DNA of 64,000 bases from Paenibacillus profundus (GTDB lineage: Bacteria > Bacillota > Bacilli > Paenibacillales > Paenibacillaceae), in contig NZ_JAJNBZ010000018.1 in the NCBI RefSeq assembly GCF_021369635.1, forward strand, positions 1-64,000, read 5' to 3'. Positions 45,595-55,401 of the stretch are shown here, one piece after another; within the stretch, counting starts at the first letter, position 1; each line of letters opens with the position of its first letter. The notes under the pieces are model-generated. The model worked only from the letters and a program-made list of their open reading frames with translations. It was not told where the DNA came from and ran no database searches. The translations under genes and the position numbers were made by a program.

Positions 45595-46643
45595 TGGACT
45601 TCCCCCCATTTCAAAGTGAGCGCCCCCCATGCATAGCCGATACCTGCCGCGGCCAGCACCACTACGCTTCCCGGATGAATCAGCCCTTGCTTCATGCCTA
45701 ACTCTATGCAAATCATCGGGTCAAATTGACCAATATGTCCGAATTCGTCCAAATATACCGACCTTCGGTCTGGAATGCCTAACGCCCGGAGCACCGCTTC
45801 ATGCGCCGAACGCTTCATATGAAGCAGACCGATAAAGCCAACCTGGTCGATGCTATATCCGCTGTCACGTACCGAGCATTCCACCACTTCGGCGAAGCGG
45901 TCCATCGATACGGCGTCCAATCGATTTTTCATGCGCTCGGGGTCAGGCACACGGAATCGCGGCTCCCCTTGCGCGATAAGCTCCGCCGTCAGCGGCTGCT
46001 TCGTCCCGCCCGCCGCGATGATGACATCTTCGGCGAAGGACCCGTCCGTTATAATCGCCGTCTCCAACACTTCCGGATAAGCGGTGCCAGCATCTGAGCC
46101 CCGGCGCAATATCATTGCCCCGCCGCCGGCGCCGAGATTGATCATGAAACGCGTATAAGGATCGGTCACATCAATCAAATCGCCATTGCGGTATCCGCCT
46201 GCTAGCAGAACGGTCGAAATGCGCGCATCACCCCGCATCATCGACTTCGCCGTCTTTACAGCCATCAGCGTCGTGCAGCAGCGGGACGCCAGATCGAACC
46301 CCCATGCATTGATGGCTCCGATATCATGCTGCAGCTTAAGAGCAGCGGTCCATACGGGATACTCCTTATGCTCTTCGCCGATGTAGATAACGAGGTCGAT
46401 CTCTGCGGGATCGATGCCCGCCCGTTCTAACGCTTGCTGTGCCGCACGCACTCCCATCGCGCAAGGGTGGTCTTCCGGTCCGGGGACCGGTTTTTGCCGA
46501 ATGCCGAGCTTCGTCTCGACGATCTCCTGCGGTATACCGGACGCCTGCGCGATATCCTCACTCGTCATCCGGCCTTCCGGTATGTAGACTCCTACCGAAA
46601 GCAGCCGAACCACGTCATCTGCTGTATTCGCGTTAACGTTCAT
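45591..46643 (-). CDS. KAS III-like (thiolase-fold) enzyme
   Basis: A 350-residue protein of the 3-oxoacyl-ACP synthase III / HMG-CoA synthase / OleA superfamily. The candidate catalytic cysteine is C122 or C123 in DLASRCCTTLMA. The usual HQAN is replaced by LLHMKRS, and the usual GNTS-type loop reads FGHIGQFDP, so the Asn of the Cys-His-Asn triad is not in its standard setting. It is not a normal FabH and may condense or cleave CoA esters. It is coupled to an 88-residue gene upstream and to the hydrolase downstream. Confidence 0.8.
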   Translation of the reverse strand: MNVNANTADDVVRLLSVGVYIPEGRMTSEDIAQASGIPQEIVETKLGIRQKPVPGPEDHPCAMGVRAAQQALERAGIDPAEIDLVIYIGEEHKEYPVWTAALKLQHDIGAINAWGFDLASRCCTTLMAVKTAKSMMRGDARISTVLLAGGYRNGDLIDVTDPYTRFMINLGAGGGAMILRRGSDAGTAYPEVLETAIITDGSFAEDVIIAAGGTKQPLTAELIAQGEPRFRVPDPERMKNRLDAVSMDRFAEVVECSVRDSGYSIDQVGFIGLLHMKRSAHEAVLRALGIPDRRSVYLDEFGHIGQFDPMICIELGMKQGLIHPGSVVVLAAAGIGYAWGALTLKWGEVQ

Positions 46644-46644
46644 G

Positions 46645-46911
46645 TCATTCCATCCCCCGTTTCATCCGCTGCTGCATGAAGAGCACCGCCTCTTCCCATG
46701 AAGCGACCGTCATCTCTTCCTGACCTTGGACATAAGTGACCCGAATGCGCCAAGCGTCACACAGAGCTTCATCGTGGTGCGCTTGGCAGCGGATGACAAA
46801 CGAACCGACCGCCGTACCGCCTTCCGCTGCACCGCCTTGCTCTCCTTGGAGACTGCATGCATTCGCCCGCTCATGCTTGCCGTATGCTTCCTTACTGTCG
46901 CCCGCCGTCAT
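46645..46911 (-). CDS. 88-residue protein of unknown function in the Liv/CoA operon
   Basis: The ATG at 46911 overlaps the livM stop (ATGA), and the stop at 46645 is one base from the KAS III-like start, so the gene is fully embedded in the operon. The first half is low-complexity and Gly/Ala-rich; the second half predicts beta strands (GSFVIRCQ, WRIRVTYVQG) followed by a helix ending in FMQQRMKRG. No zinc ribbon or DUF35 motif is visible. It may be an accessory subunit of the KAS III-like enzyme. Confidence 0.6.
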   Translation of the reverse strand: MTAGDSKEAYGKHERANACSLQGEQGGAAEGGTAVGSFVIRCQAHHDEALCDAWRIRVTYVQGQEEMTVASWEEAVLFMQQRMKRGME

Positions 46912-47933
46912 CCCGCCCCCTCCTTCCGAATCGCATTGGAATCAGCCTGCAGTGATTGCTCAAGTCGGCGTCCTCTGCGCTTCAGCCACCAGAGGCGCAG
47001 CGTGCCAACAATTCCTGCCGGGAACAGCAGCACAACCACGATGTACAACAAGCCGAAAAAGATAATCCACCGTTCAAAAATCGGATGGAACTTGGCCAAT
47101 TCCGATAATCCGTGATGCGCCCATTCAATAATGGAAGCGCCAATAATCGCGCCAAACAGCGTGCCTACCCCGCCGATAATCGTCATTAACAGAGCATTCA
47201 GCGTCATATCCATCCCGAAGACAGTCGTATTGACAAATCGCAATGTCAGCACATACAGAGAACCGCTTATACTGGCCGCCATACCTGCAACGACGGTCGC
47301 AAACACTTTATAATGAACGATCTCATAGCCGAGCGACTCGGTTCGCTGTTCATTTTCCCGAATGGCCAGCAGCACCCGGCCGACCGGGGATTGCGTAAAG
47401 CGGCGCAGCAGCAGGAACATAACCACCATGACCGCCAGCGCGGTGAAATACAGGACAGTCCGGTCCTTCATCACGGACGGTATCGGAAACGTAAAGCCGT
47501 CATTGCCGTTCGTCAGCGAGCGCCATTTCTCAGCCAGCACTAATAGAAGTCCCGAGAACGCGAGTGTCAACATCGCATAAAAATGACTTTTCAACCGCAA
47601 GGACAGCATCCCCACAATATAACTGAGCAGAGCAGACAGCAGCACGCCGACCAAGACGGACAAGAGAAGCGTTCCGATGGAAGCGTCGAGGCGATCGAGC
47701 ATTACCCCGCTCGTGTAGGCGCCGATTCCGAAAAACATGCAGTGGCCGAATGATACGATGCCAGTAAATCCGAGCAATATGTCATAGCTCATCGCAAAGA
47801 CAGCGAAGATGCATATTTGTGTCATCAAAATAAGAAAGCTGCGCGAATCATTAATAAAAGGCAACGCCGCCAGGCCAGCGACAAAAATAACGAACCATAT
47901 CGTTCCGATTTTTGACGTTCTCATCCCGCTCAC
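46908..47933 (-). CDS. livM: Branched-chain amino acid-type ABC permease LivM
   Basis: A 341-residue permease with about ten helices and the coupling motif AIRENEQRTESLGYEIVHYK typical of LivM. The GTG at 47933 overlaps the livH stop; an ATG at 47924 is an alternative. It is part of a complete LivKGFHM importer that heads this operon. Members of this family carry branched-chain amino acids but also amides, aromatic acids and other carboxylates. Confidence 0.88.
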   Translation of the reverse strand: MSGMRTSKIGTIWFVIFVAGLAALPFINDSRSFLILMTQICIFAVFAMSYDILLGFTGIVSFGHCMFFGIGAYTSGVMLDRLDASIGTLLLSVLVGVLLSALLSYIVGMLSLRLKSHFYAMLTLAFSGLLLVLAEKWRSLTNGNDGFTFPIPSVMKDRTVLYFTALAVMVVMFLLLRRFTQSPVGRVLLAIRENEQRTESLGYEIVHYKVFATVVAGMAASISGSLYVLTLRFVNTTVFGMDMTLNALLMTIIGGVGTLFGAIIGASIIEWAHHGLSELAKFHPIFERWIIFFGLLYIVVVLLFPAGIVGTLRLWWLKRRGRRLEQSLQADSNAIRKEGAG

Positions 47934-48790
47934 CCCTTTGCTCCGAACAATCCCGACGGCTTAATGAGCAGCACAATGACCATAAGCAGCATATTTGCCG
48001 CAAGCGACAATTCCGGCACGTAGTAAGCCATAAATGCTCCTGATAAGCCAACGAGCAGCGCCGCAAATGCAGAGCCCTGAATGCTGCCCATGCCGCCGAT
48101 GACGACGACGATGAAGGCCAGAATAGCGAACTGCATGCCCATTTCGGCGAAGATAACACCCGAATACGGTGCCAGGAGTGCGCCGCCAAGCGCTGCCAAG
48201 CCGGCTCCCGCCATGAACACCAGCGTAAAAACGCGGCGGATAGGAATGCCCAACGCTTGCACCATCTCGGGATTCATGACGCCAGCTCGCACAATGAGAC
48301 CGATTTTCGTCCGCTTTAATACAAACAGCAATCCGGCGAATACTATCGCTCCAATACAGATGATGAACAACCGATATTTGATTAAAATGACGCCCTCTAC
48401 CTCCCAGCTGCCGTTCAAAAGCGGTGGTACATCTGCCTTGAGAGGATTCGGGCCGAACACTACCTTCAGCAGCTCGCTTAAGACGAGCATGGCACCTAAC
48501 GTCACGAGAATTTGCTGAATATGATTGCCATACACCGGGCGAATGACAAGCCGCTCCAGCACGAGACCAAGCAGCATGCCGATGACAACGGCACCTAAGA
48601 TGGCAACGAAGAACGAACCCGTCGCAGCATACAGCCATACCCCTCCATACGCTCCCCAAGCGAACAATCCGCCATGAGCAAAATTCAGCACGCTCATCAA
48701 CCCGAAGATGAGCGTAAGCCCCGACGCCAACAGGAAGATAAGCATCCCCGTCGCCAGCCCGTTTACGAGTAAGTTAATGATGCCATTCAA
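47930..48790 (-). CDS. livH: Branched-chain amino acid-type ABC permease LivH
   Basis: A 286-residue permease with eight or so helices; GLTLIFGLMSVLNFAHGGLFAWGAY is the family hallmark. The start is TTG at 48790, nine bases after GGAGGG; the in-frame ATG at 48856 lies inside livF and has no ribosome binding site. It overlaps livM by four bases. Confidence 0.88.
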   Translation of the reverse strand: MNGIINLLVNGLATGMLIFLLASGLTLIFGLMSVLNFAHGGLFAWGAYGGVWLYAATGSFFVAILGAVVIGMLLGLVLERLVIRPVYGNHIQQILVTLGAMLVLSELLKVVFGPNPLKADVPPLLNGSWEVEGVILIKYRLFIICIGAIVFAGLLFVLKRTKIGLIVRAGVMNPEMVQALGIPIRRVFTLVFMAGAGLAALGGALLAPYSGVIFAEMGMQFAILAFIVVVIGGMGSIQGSAFAALLVGLSGAFMAYYVPELSLAANMLLMVIVLLIKPSGLFGAKG

Positions 48791-48818
48791 TATTCGTGTC
48801 CCTCCGTTCACGGGCTTG

Positions 48819-49523
48819 CTATGCGATGCCCAAATATTTGCGTCTTGTCGCTTCATCCTGCTGCAATTCCGCCATCATTCCTTCAGAGACGATACGTCCT
48901 TCATCCATCAAGTAGTACCGATGTCCGATGCGGCTTGCCATCATGAAATTCTGCTCCACCAAGAGCACAGTCGTCTTCGCCTTCATCTGCTCAATAGCAA
49001 GCATCAGCTTCTCCACCATAATCGGAGCCAGCCCCTTGCTCGGCTCATCGATGAGCAGCAGCCGATTATCGTTCACATAAGCCCGGGAAATCGCCAGCAT
49101 CTGCTTCTGTCCTCCGCTTAACAGCCCGCTCTTGCGCCCCCAGAATTTATGCAAATCCGGAAACAGCTCCAGCACCCATTCAAGCCGTGCCTTCGTGTGG
49201 TCGTCGTTCAGCCTCATCGCAATGCGCATCGTTTCCCCTACGGTCAAATCGGGAAAGATCCCTTGATCCTCTGGAACATATCCGATGCCTTGCCGCGATA
49301 TCCGATGCGTCGGAAGCGCTTCCACACGTTCGCCTTGAAAGCTAATTTCGCCCTTGGATACCGGATTCAGCCCCATGATCGAGCGGAGGGTCGTCGTCTT
49401 GCCCGCGCCGTTGCGTCCAAGCAGCACCGTGATTTCCCCTGGCACCACCTCGAAGGTCACGCCTTGTAAAATATGATATTGACCAATATGCGTCTCAATC
49501 CCCCGCACTTGCAACAGCGTCAT
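48819..49523 (-). CDS. livF: ABC transporter ATPase LivF
   Basis: A 234-residue ATPase: Walker A GRNGAGKTT, signature LSGGQKQMLAI, Walker B LLLIDEPSKGLAP, H-loop LLVEQN. The start is the ATG at 49523, seven bases after GGGAGGG, within the end of livG (29-base overlap). Confidence 0.92.
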   Translation of the reverse strand: MTLLQVRGIETHIGQYHILQGVTFEVVPGEITVLLGRNGAGKTTTLRSIMGLNPVSKGEISFQGERVEALPTHRISRQGIGYVPEDQGIFPDLTVGETMRIAMRLNDDHTKARLEWVLELFPDLHKFWGRKSGLLSGGQKQMLAISRAYVNDNRLLLIDEPSKGLAPIMVEKLMLAIEQMKAKTTVLLVEQNFMMASRIGHRYYLMDEGRIVSEGMMAELQQDEATRRKYLGIA

Positions 49524-50301
49524 CGTACAACCCTCCCAAATAAGCCGCTTGAACCGTCTCATTGTTCATAATATCCTCTGGGCGGCCGTCCGCCAGCAGC
49601 TTGCCATTGAATAGCACTGCGATAGAATCAGATAAATCCAACACCATGTCCATCTTGTGTTCGATCAGCACAATCGTGCGGTTGCCCGCTTCCTTCACTT
49701 TGCGGATGACTTCAAGAATGGCTGGCACCTCCTCAATGGAAATGCCGGCTGTCGGCTCGTCGAGCAGCAGCAGATCCGGCTGCAGCGCGAGCAGCATCGC
49801 CAGCTCCAGCTTGCGCTTCTCCCCATGAGCGAGGTAGTTAGCCATTACGCCAATCCGGTTGCCAAGCAGCACCATATCAAGCCAATGCTTCGCCTCCTCC
49901 TCGAACCTGCGGTACGCTTTCGCCGAAGCATACCAGTTCAAGCGGACACCCTGCTGCGACTGAACGGCTAGCCGCACATTTTCGAGCACGGTCAAGTTGG
50001 GGAATACGTTCGTAATCTGAAAGGAACGCCCCATTCCTAAGCGTGTGCGTTGAAACGGAGCAAGCGGCGTAATGTCCTTACCTTTGAAGCGCACATATCC
50101 AGCCGTCGGGCGCAGCTGTCCGCTAAGCAGATTGAATAGAGTCGTCTTGCCCGCGCCGTTCGGTCCGATAATGGACTTGAAGCGGTTGCGCTCCACCTTC
50201 AAGCTGACCTCTTGAACGGCCACATGACCACCGAATGCAATCGTCAGCCCTTCGGTTTCCAATATCATGTCATCTGCTTGATCCGTTCTCCTTCCACTCA
50301 T
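49495..50301 (-). CDS. livG: ABC transporter ATPase LivG
   Basis: A 268-residue ATPase: Walker [10 protein letters not shown], Walker [14 protein letters not shown]-loop VLIEHKMD. The signature segment reads [13 protein letters not shown], as common in LivG. The ATG at 50301 follows GGAGGT. It is the second gene of the operon, 15 bp after livK. Confidence 0.92.
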   Translation of the reverse strand: MSGRRTDQADDMILETEGLTIAFGGHVAVQEVSLKVERNRFKSIIGPNGAGKTTLFNLLSGQLRPTAGYVRFKGKDITPLAPFQRTRLGMGRSFQITNVFPNLTVLENVRLAVQSQQGVRLNWYASAKAYRRFEEEAKHWLDMVLLGNRIGVMANYLAHGEKRKLELAMLLALQPDLLLLDEPTAGISIEEVPAILEVIRKVKEAGNRTIVLIEHKMDMVLDLSDSIAVLFNGKLLADGRPEDIMNNETVQAAYLGGLYDDAVASAGD

Positions 50302-50316
50302 GACCCCACCTCCTGA

Positions 50317-51645
50317 CTAGCGTTTGTTGCGTATTGGCGGAGCCGTTTCTTCCGGAGACAGCTCGCGAATCAGCACCGGAACCGGATAATCGATCCCATC
50401 TTGCTGCTCCAATTTAACCGCATACAGCGTCTGCAGCGCTTGATGGTCCTCTGCTCGGAACGTCATCTTGCCTTTTGGCGACTCGAAGCTCATTCCTTCC
50501 ATAGCCGCAATCAATTTCTGCGTGTCCATCTCGCCATCGGTTTTCTTAATCGCTTCGATAATCGCGATCGCGGCAGACATGCCTCCCGGCGTGAACAGAT
50601 CCGGCAAATCGCCGTTAAACCGTTTCTTATGCTCTTCCACCAGCCATTTATTCACGTCATTGTTCGGCAGTGTGTGATAGTAGACCGAAAATCCTTCCAT
50701 TCCGGTCAGCTCCTGCATCGTCTTAAGCGATGCGATATCCGGCGCGCCGGTTGATATCTTAATGCCCTGTTCCCTCACCTTCATATCCTGCAGCTGCTTC
50801 CATGGCGTGTTCGCTCCGGCCCACACGACGAACAAATAATCCGGCTTGGCGCTCACGATCTTCTGAATGTTCGCAGTAAAGTCGGTTGCCGTTGCGTCCG
50901 CGTACTGTTCCTCTACAATTTCCGCTCCAAGCTTGACTGCTGCTTCCGTGAACGCTTTAATGCCGTCGCGGCCGAACGCGCCATCAGGAGCGAAGGTGGC
51001 AATCTTCACGCCCTGCTTCGCAATCGCCGCGGCACCAGCCACCGCATCCTGCGAAGAGTTGCGCGCGGAGCGGAACACATATTTGTTCCACAGCTCGCCG
51101 GTGATGCTGTCGGCAACTGCCGGTTCAACGACCATCACTTTCTCATACTCCTCTGCAAGCGGAAGCACGGCAAGTGTATCGCCTGAGCTGGAGGAACCGA
51201 CGAGGAAGTCAACTTTATCGGTCTCGAGCAGCTTGGTCGCTTTCTTCACCGCCACGTCGGGCTTCGTCTCCGTATCTTCGATGATGAATTCAATTTTCCG
51301 TCCGGCTGCCGTCTTCGTACCTTGAGTAGCATAATCAATGCCGAGCTCGAATCCGCGTGTACTCTGCTTGCCGTAGCTTTCCAGCGCGCCTGTCATCGAA
51401 GCGAGGACGCCAATTCTAATAGGTGGGTTATCGGCGGCTTCTGCGCCTTTGGCCTCGCCATCCTTATCTTTGTTCTCTCCGGAATTACTGCCGGATCTGC
51501 TGCCCGATGCATTGCCGCCATTGTCTGCACCCGCGCCTGTTCCGCCGCTGCTTGCGCATGCGGTAGCAAAAAGAAGGACGAATGCAAGCAGTCCGAACAT
51601 ACAAGCGCGTGACAATCGGTGAGAGATACCGAAATTCATAGACAC
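50317..51645 (-). CDS. livK: ABC transporter substrate-binding lipoprotein (Liv type)
   Basis: About 442 residues. A lipoprotein signal peptide ends in LFATAC; a Gly/Ser/Asn-rich linker follows, then a periplasmic-binding domain of the LivK family (IRIGVLASMTGALESYGKQ, VDFLVGSSSSGDTLAV). The start is probably GTG at 51645, eight bases after AAGGGGG, or the ATG at 51639. It is the first gene of the operon. The ligand is unknown; the co-transcribed CoA enzymes argue for a carboxylate rather than an amino acid. Confidence 0.88.
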   Translation of the reverse strand: MSMNFGISHRLSRACMFGLLAFVLLFATACASSGGTGAGADNGGNASGSRSGSNSGENKDKDGEAKGAEAADNPPIRIGVLASMTGALESYGKQSTRGFELGIDYATQGTKTAAGRKIEFIIEDTETKPDVAVKKATKLLETDKVDFLVGSSSSGDTLAVLPLAEEYEKVMVVEPAVADSITGELWNKYVFRSARNSSQDAVAGAAAIAKQGVKIATFAPDGAFGRDGIKAFTEAAVKLGAEIVEEQYADATATDFTANIQKIVSAKPDYLFVVWAGANTPWKQLQDMKVREQGIKISTGAPDIASLKTMQELTGMEGFSVYYHTLPNNDVNKWLVEEHKKRFNGDLPDLFTPGGMSAAIAIIEAIKKTDGEMDTQKLIAAMEGMSFESPKGKMTFRAEDHQALQTLYAVKLEQQDGIDYPVPVLIRELSPEETAPPIRNKR

Positions 51646-51678
51646 ACAAAAAACCCCCTTACGATTCAATTCCCGTTC

Positions 51679-51711
51679 ATCATAAGAGGGTTCGGTTACA
51701 AATGAGTTGCA
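51679..51711 (-). promoter_or_regulatory. SARP/BTAD-type operator and -10 of the livK operon
   Basis: On the minus strand: TGCAACT, CATT, TGTAACC, then nine bases, then TATGAT. The two heptamers are direct repeats with an 11-bp period. The element from TGCAACT through the following G (51693-51711) is shared with the thiolase operon (58282-58300), differing at a single base. No sigma-A -35 is present, as expected for an activator-dependent promoter. Confidence 0.65.
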
Positions 51712-51819
51712 CATCATCTTTTCATTCTACTAGAAGTATGGTGAATAACGGCCATAAGATGTAAAAGTACATGTAAACAGCCCCAAAACCGGAGTATGGC
51801 CAAAAACGGCCAAATTGTA

Positions 51820-51884
51820 CTGCACTTATGCAGATTGCTCAAGGTAAACGGCGCTCGATACTCCATTGACCTGCACATTTGCAG
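51820..51884. promoter_or_regulatory. Pair of 14-bp palindromes
   Basis: CTGCA-CTTA-TGCAG (51820-51833) and CTGCA-CATT-TGCAG (51871-51884) are 51 bp apart, close to five helical turns. They lie between the regulator stop and the livK promoter. A near-tandem GGCCAAA repeat (51798-51813) is next to them. They could be sites of a second regulator or of looping. Confidence 0.5.
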
Positions 51885-51910
51885 TTTGTCGTGACTATTT
51901 CACCGGACTT

Positions 51911-54900
51911 CTAAAGGTTGTCTTCAAAGCCCCCTTGCACTACTAACGAAGTCATCAATTCTCGAATACTTGGCATAGGCTCGATGCCAAGTTCATCCTG
52001 CAGAGCTTTGGCGCACTTGCGGTACCATTTCAGCGCCTGGATGCGATTATTCAGCCTGAGATGGCATGAAATCATGATGCGGTACGCCTCTTCCCAGCAG
52101 CGGTCCTTGACCGTCATCGCCTCTGCCCATCGTATCGCCTTATCGTAAGCTTCCACCTCGACATAATAGAGAGAGAGCCGTTCCGCTCCGCGCATAAACA
52201 GCACCTGTAATCGTTCTCTCTCCTCGATGCACCAATCTTCATAACGCCGTTCCGGCAAATAGTCCCCTTGATACAGATGAAGCCCTTCTTCCAGAAGGGG
52301 GATCGCCTCATCCGCATCATTCGCTTCCAGCCCGTGCACGATCGATTGCTCGAATCGATTCGCATCGAGCACCCAGCCTGCAGCCGGATTCAACTGATAG
52401 GCCGAGCCCCGGCGAATGATGAAGTAAGGCGTAGCTCGGGCGCGGCGATGAGGCTCCAAAGCGGTATTCAATGCGTTGAGAGCAACCTTGAAATCGCGAT
52501 TAGCCGCTTTCTCTTCCGCATCGGGGAACAGCTGGACGAACAGTTCCTCCTTCGTTAAGGGGCGATGGCGACGGGTGACCAGCAACTGGAACAGCTCCTT
52601 CGCTTTACCGCGCTGCCAATCTTTATCTTCCAGTTCCACATCTCCGAGGCGAACGCGGCATTCGCCTAGCGTATCGATATATAGCGTGTAGCCGGGATGA
52701 TAGGTCAAGCGGTCCATTCCAAGCTCTGTCAGCAGTGAAGCAGCATAGGCGCGGCATAGGCCCAGCCGCACAGCTTCAATGAGCAGTGGAATGAGCTGCT
52801 GCGTATCGCTTGGACCGAACAAGGTGCGCCGTGTAAAGAGAAATGCGTACCCTTCCTGCTCGACCAGTGTCAAAAGGCGTTCCATCGAGACCGCAAACCA
52901 GCCGTCCTGCTCCAAGCGATAGGCTGTCAGCGCCTGCCACATTTCCGTGGACGCGCATCCGAATTTGTCTCCGCATGCGACGAAGCGCTCACCGCATTCA
53001 CGGAACACCTGCTCCGCTTCCTCGCAGCGGTTGGCGTAGAACAGCGCTATCCCCATGCTCAACCGAATGAGCGCGGTCAGCCAGCCGTCGTTCGCGCTCT
53101 GCGTTTCATCCCAAGCGGTCTGGCCGTAACGAAGCGCGGTTTCCGCCGAGCGGGCTTTGCCGAACAACAAACATAATCCCATATACGGCTCTGCACTCCC
53201 CCGCTTCACCTCCAGCCGCTCCATGATGGTCAGCGCCGCATGATAGCAATCCGATGCCACCTCGGCATCGTAAGTGCCCATCAATTGCGCGGCGTGTCCC
53301 ATTCTCATCCAGCCGCACGCTTCCACGAACGGCGCCTTCAAGCGAATGCCGTGCATCATGCCTGCTTCCGCTGCCCGCTTAGCCGAGGGCGGTTCGCCGC
53401 ACATGCTGTCGATAAGCGACAGCAGCAGATCAATTTCGCGATGGGAGCGCGACAGCGTCTTCGGATGATAGCTGAGTCCTCGGTATATTGTCCCTTCCTC
53501 TCGTTCCAAATGCTGCGCTCGCATCAGCTTCGCCATCGCTTCGCGAAGCCGTCCAGTACGCAGACATAGCCTTGCTTCCAAGAGCCAGTCACGGCTGTCC
53601 TGCTCCACGCCAATCGCACGGTCATACCAGATCTGCGCTTCCATCCCTCTGCCAGCGTTCAGCATATTTTCCGCCATCATCGCATACAGCCGCGCCAGCC
53701 GCTGCCGTTCTCTTGTATGGCCACGCCACGCCGAGTAATAAGGGGCGGTCGTGGCTTGAATATTTGCATTAGGTTGGTTCCCAGACGGCGCAAACCAATC
53801 TGCTCCTCCTTCTTGCTCTAATGGCGGGTAATATCCGCACAATGATTCCGCCAGCGCAATGGCCCGCTCAAGCAGCGGCTCCGCCATTCCCGGCCGAATC
53901 GTATCCAAATATAAGAGCGACTGCCCTTCGAGGGCCATCATCTGCACCATCCGGTTGCCTACGCTTCCGGCTCCATACTCTGCCAGCCGATACTGCTCAA
54001 ATGCCGCTTCATATTGACAGTGATAACGCAAAATATCGCCTTGAAGCACAAGCAAATAGGGATGACGATGCTTAATGCGTTCCGGCAGCTTCATTAATGA
54101 GGTATAGACAAGCTCCAAATGGCCGTTCTGTATCAGTTCACTGCCTCCGTCCTGCAGCAGGAGCGCCATTTCATCCTGATCTTGCAGCGCAACCGCTTGC
54201 GTCATCGCAAGATCGTATCGTCTGCGGGCGGCAAAGACGTGCACCGCCTGCCTCAGCAAGGAACCGTGCCACTCAGGCTGCCTCCTGAGCTGTTCCGCTA
54301 GAAATTCCCGAAATAAAGCATGATAACGGAACTGCCGATCGTCAATCGCCGTCAACAGCCCGCTTCCGCACAGCTGAAGCAGCATGGCGTAAGAGCCGTG
54401 CCTTCCGCATACCGCGTCGCACCACTCTCCGGTTAGTTCGTCAAAGATGCTCGTCTCCAGCATGAACGTGCGGATGGAGGACGGCTGCTTCTGGAACAGC
54501 TCCAACGCCAGAAATTGGAACAGGTCCTCCATCGTCTCCCGCGGAGCCTCGAGCACCTCATCCAACGATCCACTTGATGAAAGTAAGCGCTGCCAAATGA
54601 ATTGGACCGCAATGATCCATCCTTCCGTTTGCTCGTACACCTGATGGATTTGCCGCTTCGTCAACGGGTAATCATAATAATCGCTGAACAGAACATCGAT
54701 TTCTTCTTCGTTAAAGGTGAGATCTTCTTTGGTGAGTTCAAGTAAATGTCCACGGATTCGCATAGAGGCCAGCCCTTCCCATTGCGGGCGTGAACGGGAG
54801 GAAAGGACGAAGCTCAGTTTATCGCAATCAGGCAAATAAGTGAGCACATATTGCATCCATTGCTCAATGCTGTCGGTTGCTTCCACGAGATGATAGTCGT

Positions 54901-55306
54901 CGATAATGAGCACTGTCAGCTGTTGAAGTTCGGTAAGTTCATTCAGAAACAAATCTGCCAGCGCATAGATGTCCTCGCTGCTGCTCCGGTTTCCGCTTCT
55001 TAGCTCGGCAAGCATCGTCTCTCCGAATTCGGGAACCGCTTGCCTAAGCGTGTAGACGATATGAGATACAAAAGGAATGAAGTCATTGTCTTGGGGAGAT
55101 ACGCCGTACCATGCATACGTCATGTCAGAGGAACGAAGAAATGCGGAGAGCGCCGTCGTCTTGCCGAATCCCGGACCTGATGTCAATACGGTGAGCGGGT
55201 AATCCGGTATGCGGGAGAGCCGCTTGGCTATCTGAGGACGGTGAAGCAGCTGCTTTTTCAAAGGTGGCGGCATCAACTTCATTTTAAGCACGCGTCCTTC
55301 TTTCAT
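51911..55306 (-). CDS. MalT-like STAND ATPase with C-terminal BTAD/SARP module
   Basis: A 1131-residue regulator. Residues 44-51 are a Walker A (GPGFGKTT) of a MalT-type STAND ATPase domain, with VLIIDDYH as Walker B. A long helical TPR-like region (about 350-850) follows. The last 260 residues hold a winged helix (RGKAKELFQLLVTRRHRPLT) and a BTAD domain ending IEPMPSIRELM, as in Streptomyces SARP activators. There is no LuxR helix-turn-helix, so DNA binding is by the C-terminal module. The ATG at 55306 is six bases after AGAGAGG. It follows the thiolase/ligase operon and precedes the livK operon; both have SARP-like heptamer repeats. Confidence 0.88.
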   Translation of the reverse strand: MKEGRVLKMKLMPPPLKKQLLHRPQIAKRLSRIPDYPLTVLTSGPGFGKTTALSAFLRSSDMTYAWYGVSPQDNDFIPFVSHIVYTLRQAVPEFGETMLAELRSGNRSSSEDIYALADLFLNELTELQQLTVLIIDDYHLVEATDSIEQWMQYVLTYLPDCDKLSFVLSSRSRPQWEGLASMRIRGHLLELTKEDLTFNEEEIDVLFSDYYDYPLTKRQIHQVYEQTEGWIIAVQFIWQRLLSSSGSLDEVLEAPRETMEDLFQFLALELFQKQPSSIRTFMLETSIFDELTGEWCDAVCGRHGSYAMLLQLCGSGLLTAIDDRQFRYHALFREFLAEQLRRQPEWHGSLLRQAVHVFAARRRYDLAMTQAVALQDQDEMALLLQDGGSELIQNGHLELVYTSLMKLPERIKHRHPYLLVLQGDILRYHCQYEAAFEQYRLAEYGAGSVGNRMVQMMALEGQSLLYLDTIRPGMAEPLLERAIALAESLCGYYPPLEQEGGADWFAPSGNQPNANIQATTAPYYSAWRGHTRERQRLARLYAMMAENMLNAGRGMEAQIWYDRAIGVEQDSRDWLLEARLCLRTGRLREAMAKLMRAQHLEREEGTIYRGLSYHPKTLSRSHREIDLLLSLIDSMCGEPPSAKRAAEAGMMHGIRLKAPFVEACGWMRMGHAAQLMGTYDAEVASDCYHAALTIMERLEVKRGSAEPYMGLCLLFGKARSAETALRYGQTAWDETQSANDGWLTALIRLSMGIALFYANRCEEAEQVFRECGERFVACGDKFGCASTEMWQALTAYRLEQDGWFAVSMERLLTLVEQEGYAFLFTRRTLFGPSDTQQLIPLLIEAVRLGLCRAYAASLLTELGMDRLTYHPGYTLYIDTLGECRVRLGDVELEDKDWQRGKAKELFQLLVTRRHRPLTKEELFVQLFPDAEEKAANRDFKVALNALNTALEPHRRARATPYFIIRRGSAYQLNPAAGWVLDANRFEQSIVHGLEANDADEAIPLLEEGLHLYQGDYLPERRYEDWCIEERERLQVLFMRGAERLSLYYVEVEAYDKAIRWAEAMTVKDRCWEEAYRIMISCHLRLNNRIQALKWYRKCAKALQDELGIEPMPSIRELMTSLVVQGGFEDNL

Positions 55307-55339
55307 GCAGAACCTCTCTTTTCCAACATTCTCCTGTTT

Positions 55340-55348
55340 ATTGTAGCA
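55340..55348 (-). promoter_or_regulatory. Possible extended -10 promoter of the BTAD regulator
   Basis: On the minus strand TGC-TACAAT forms an extended -10 about 35 bp before the regulator start. No clear -35. It would allow the regulator to be made independently of the ligase operon. Confidence 0.35.
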
Positions 55349-55401
55349 TATTTGATTTGATTTCCACTGTTTTTTCACAAAAAAATGAGCGGCTGACTGC
55401 G

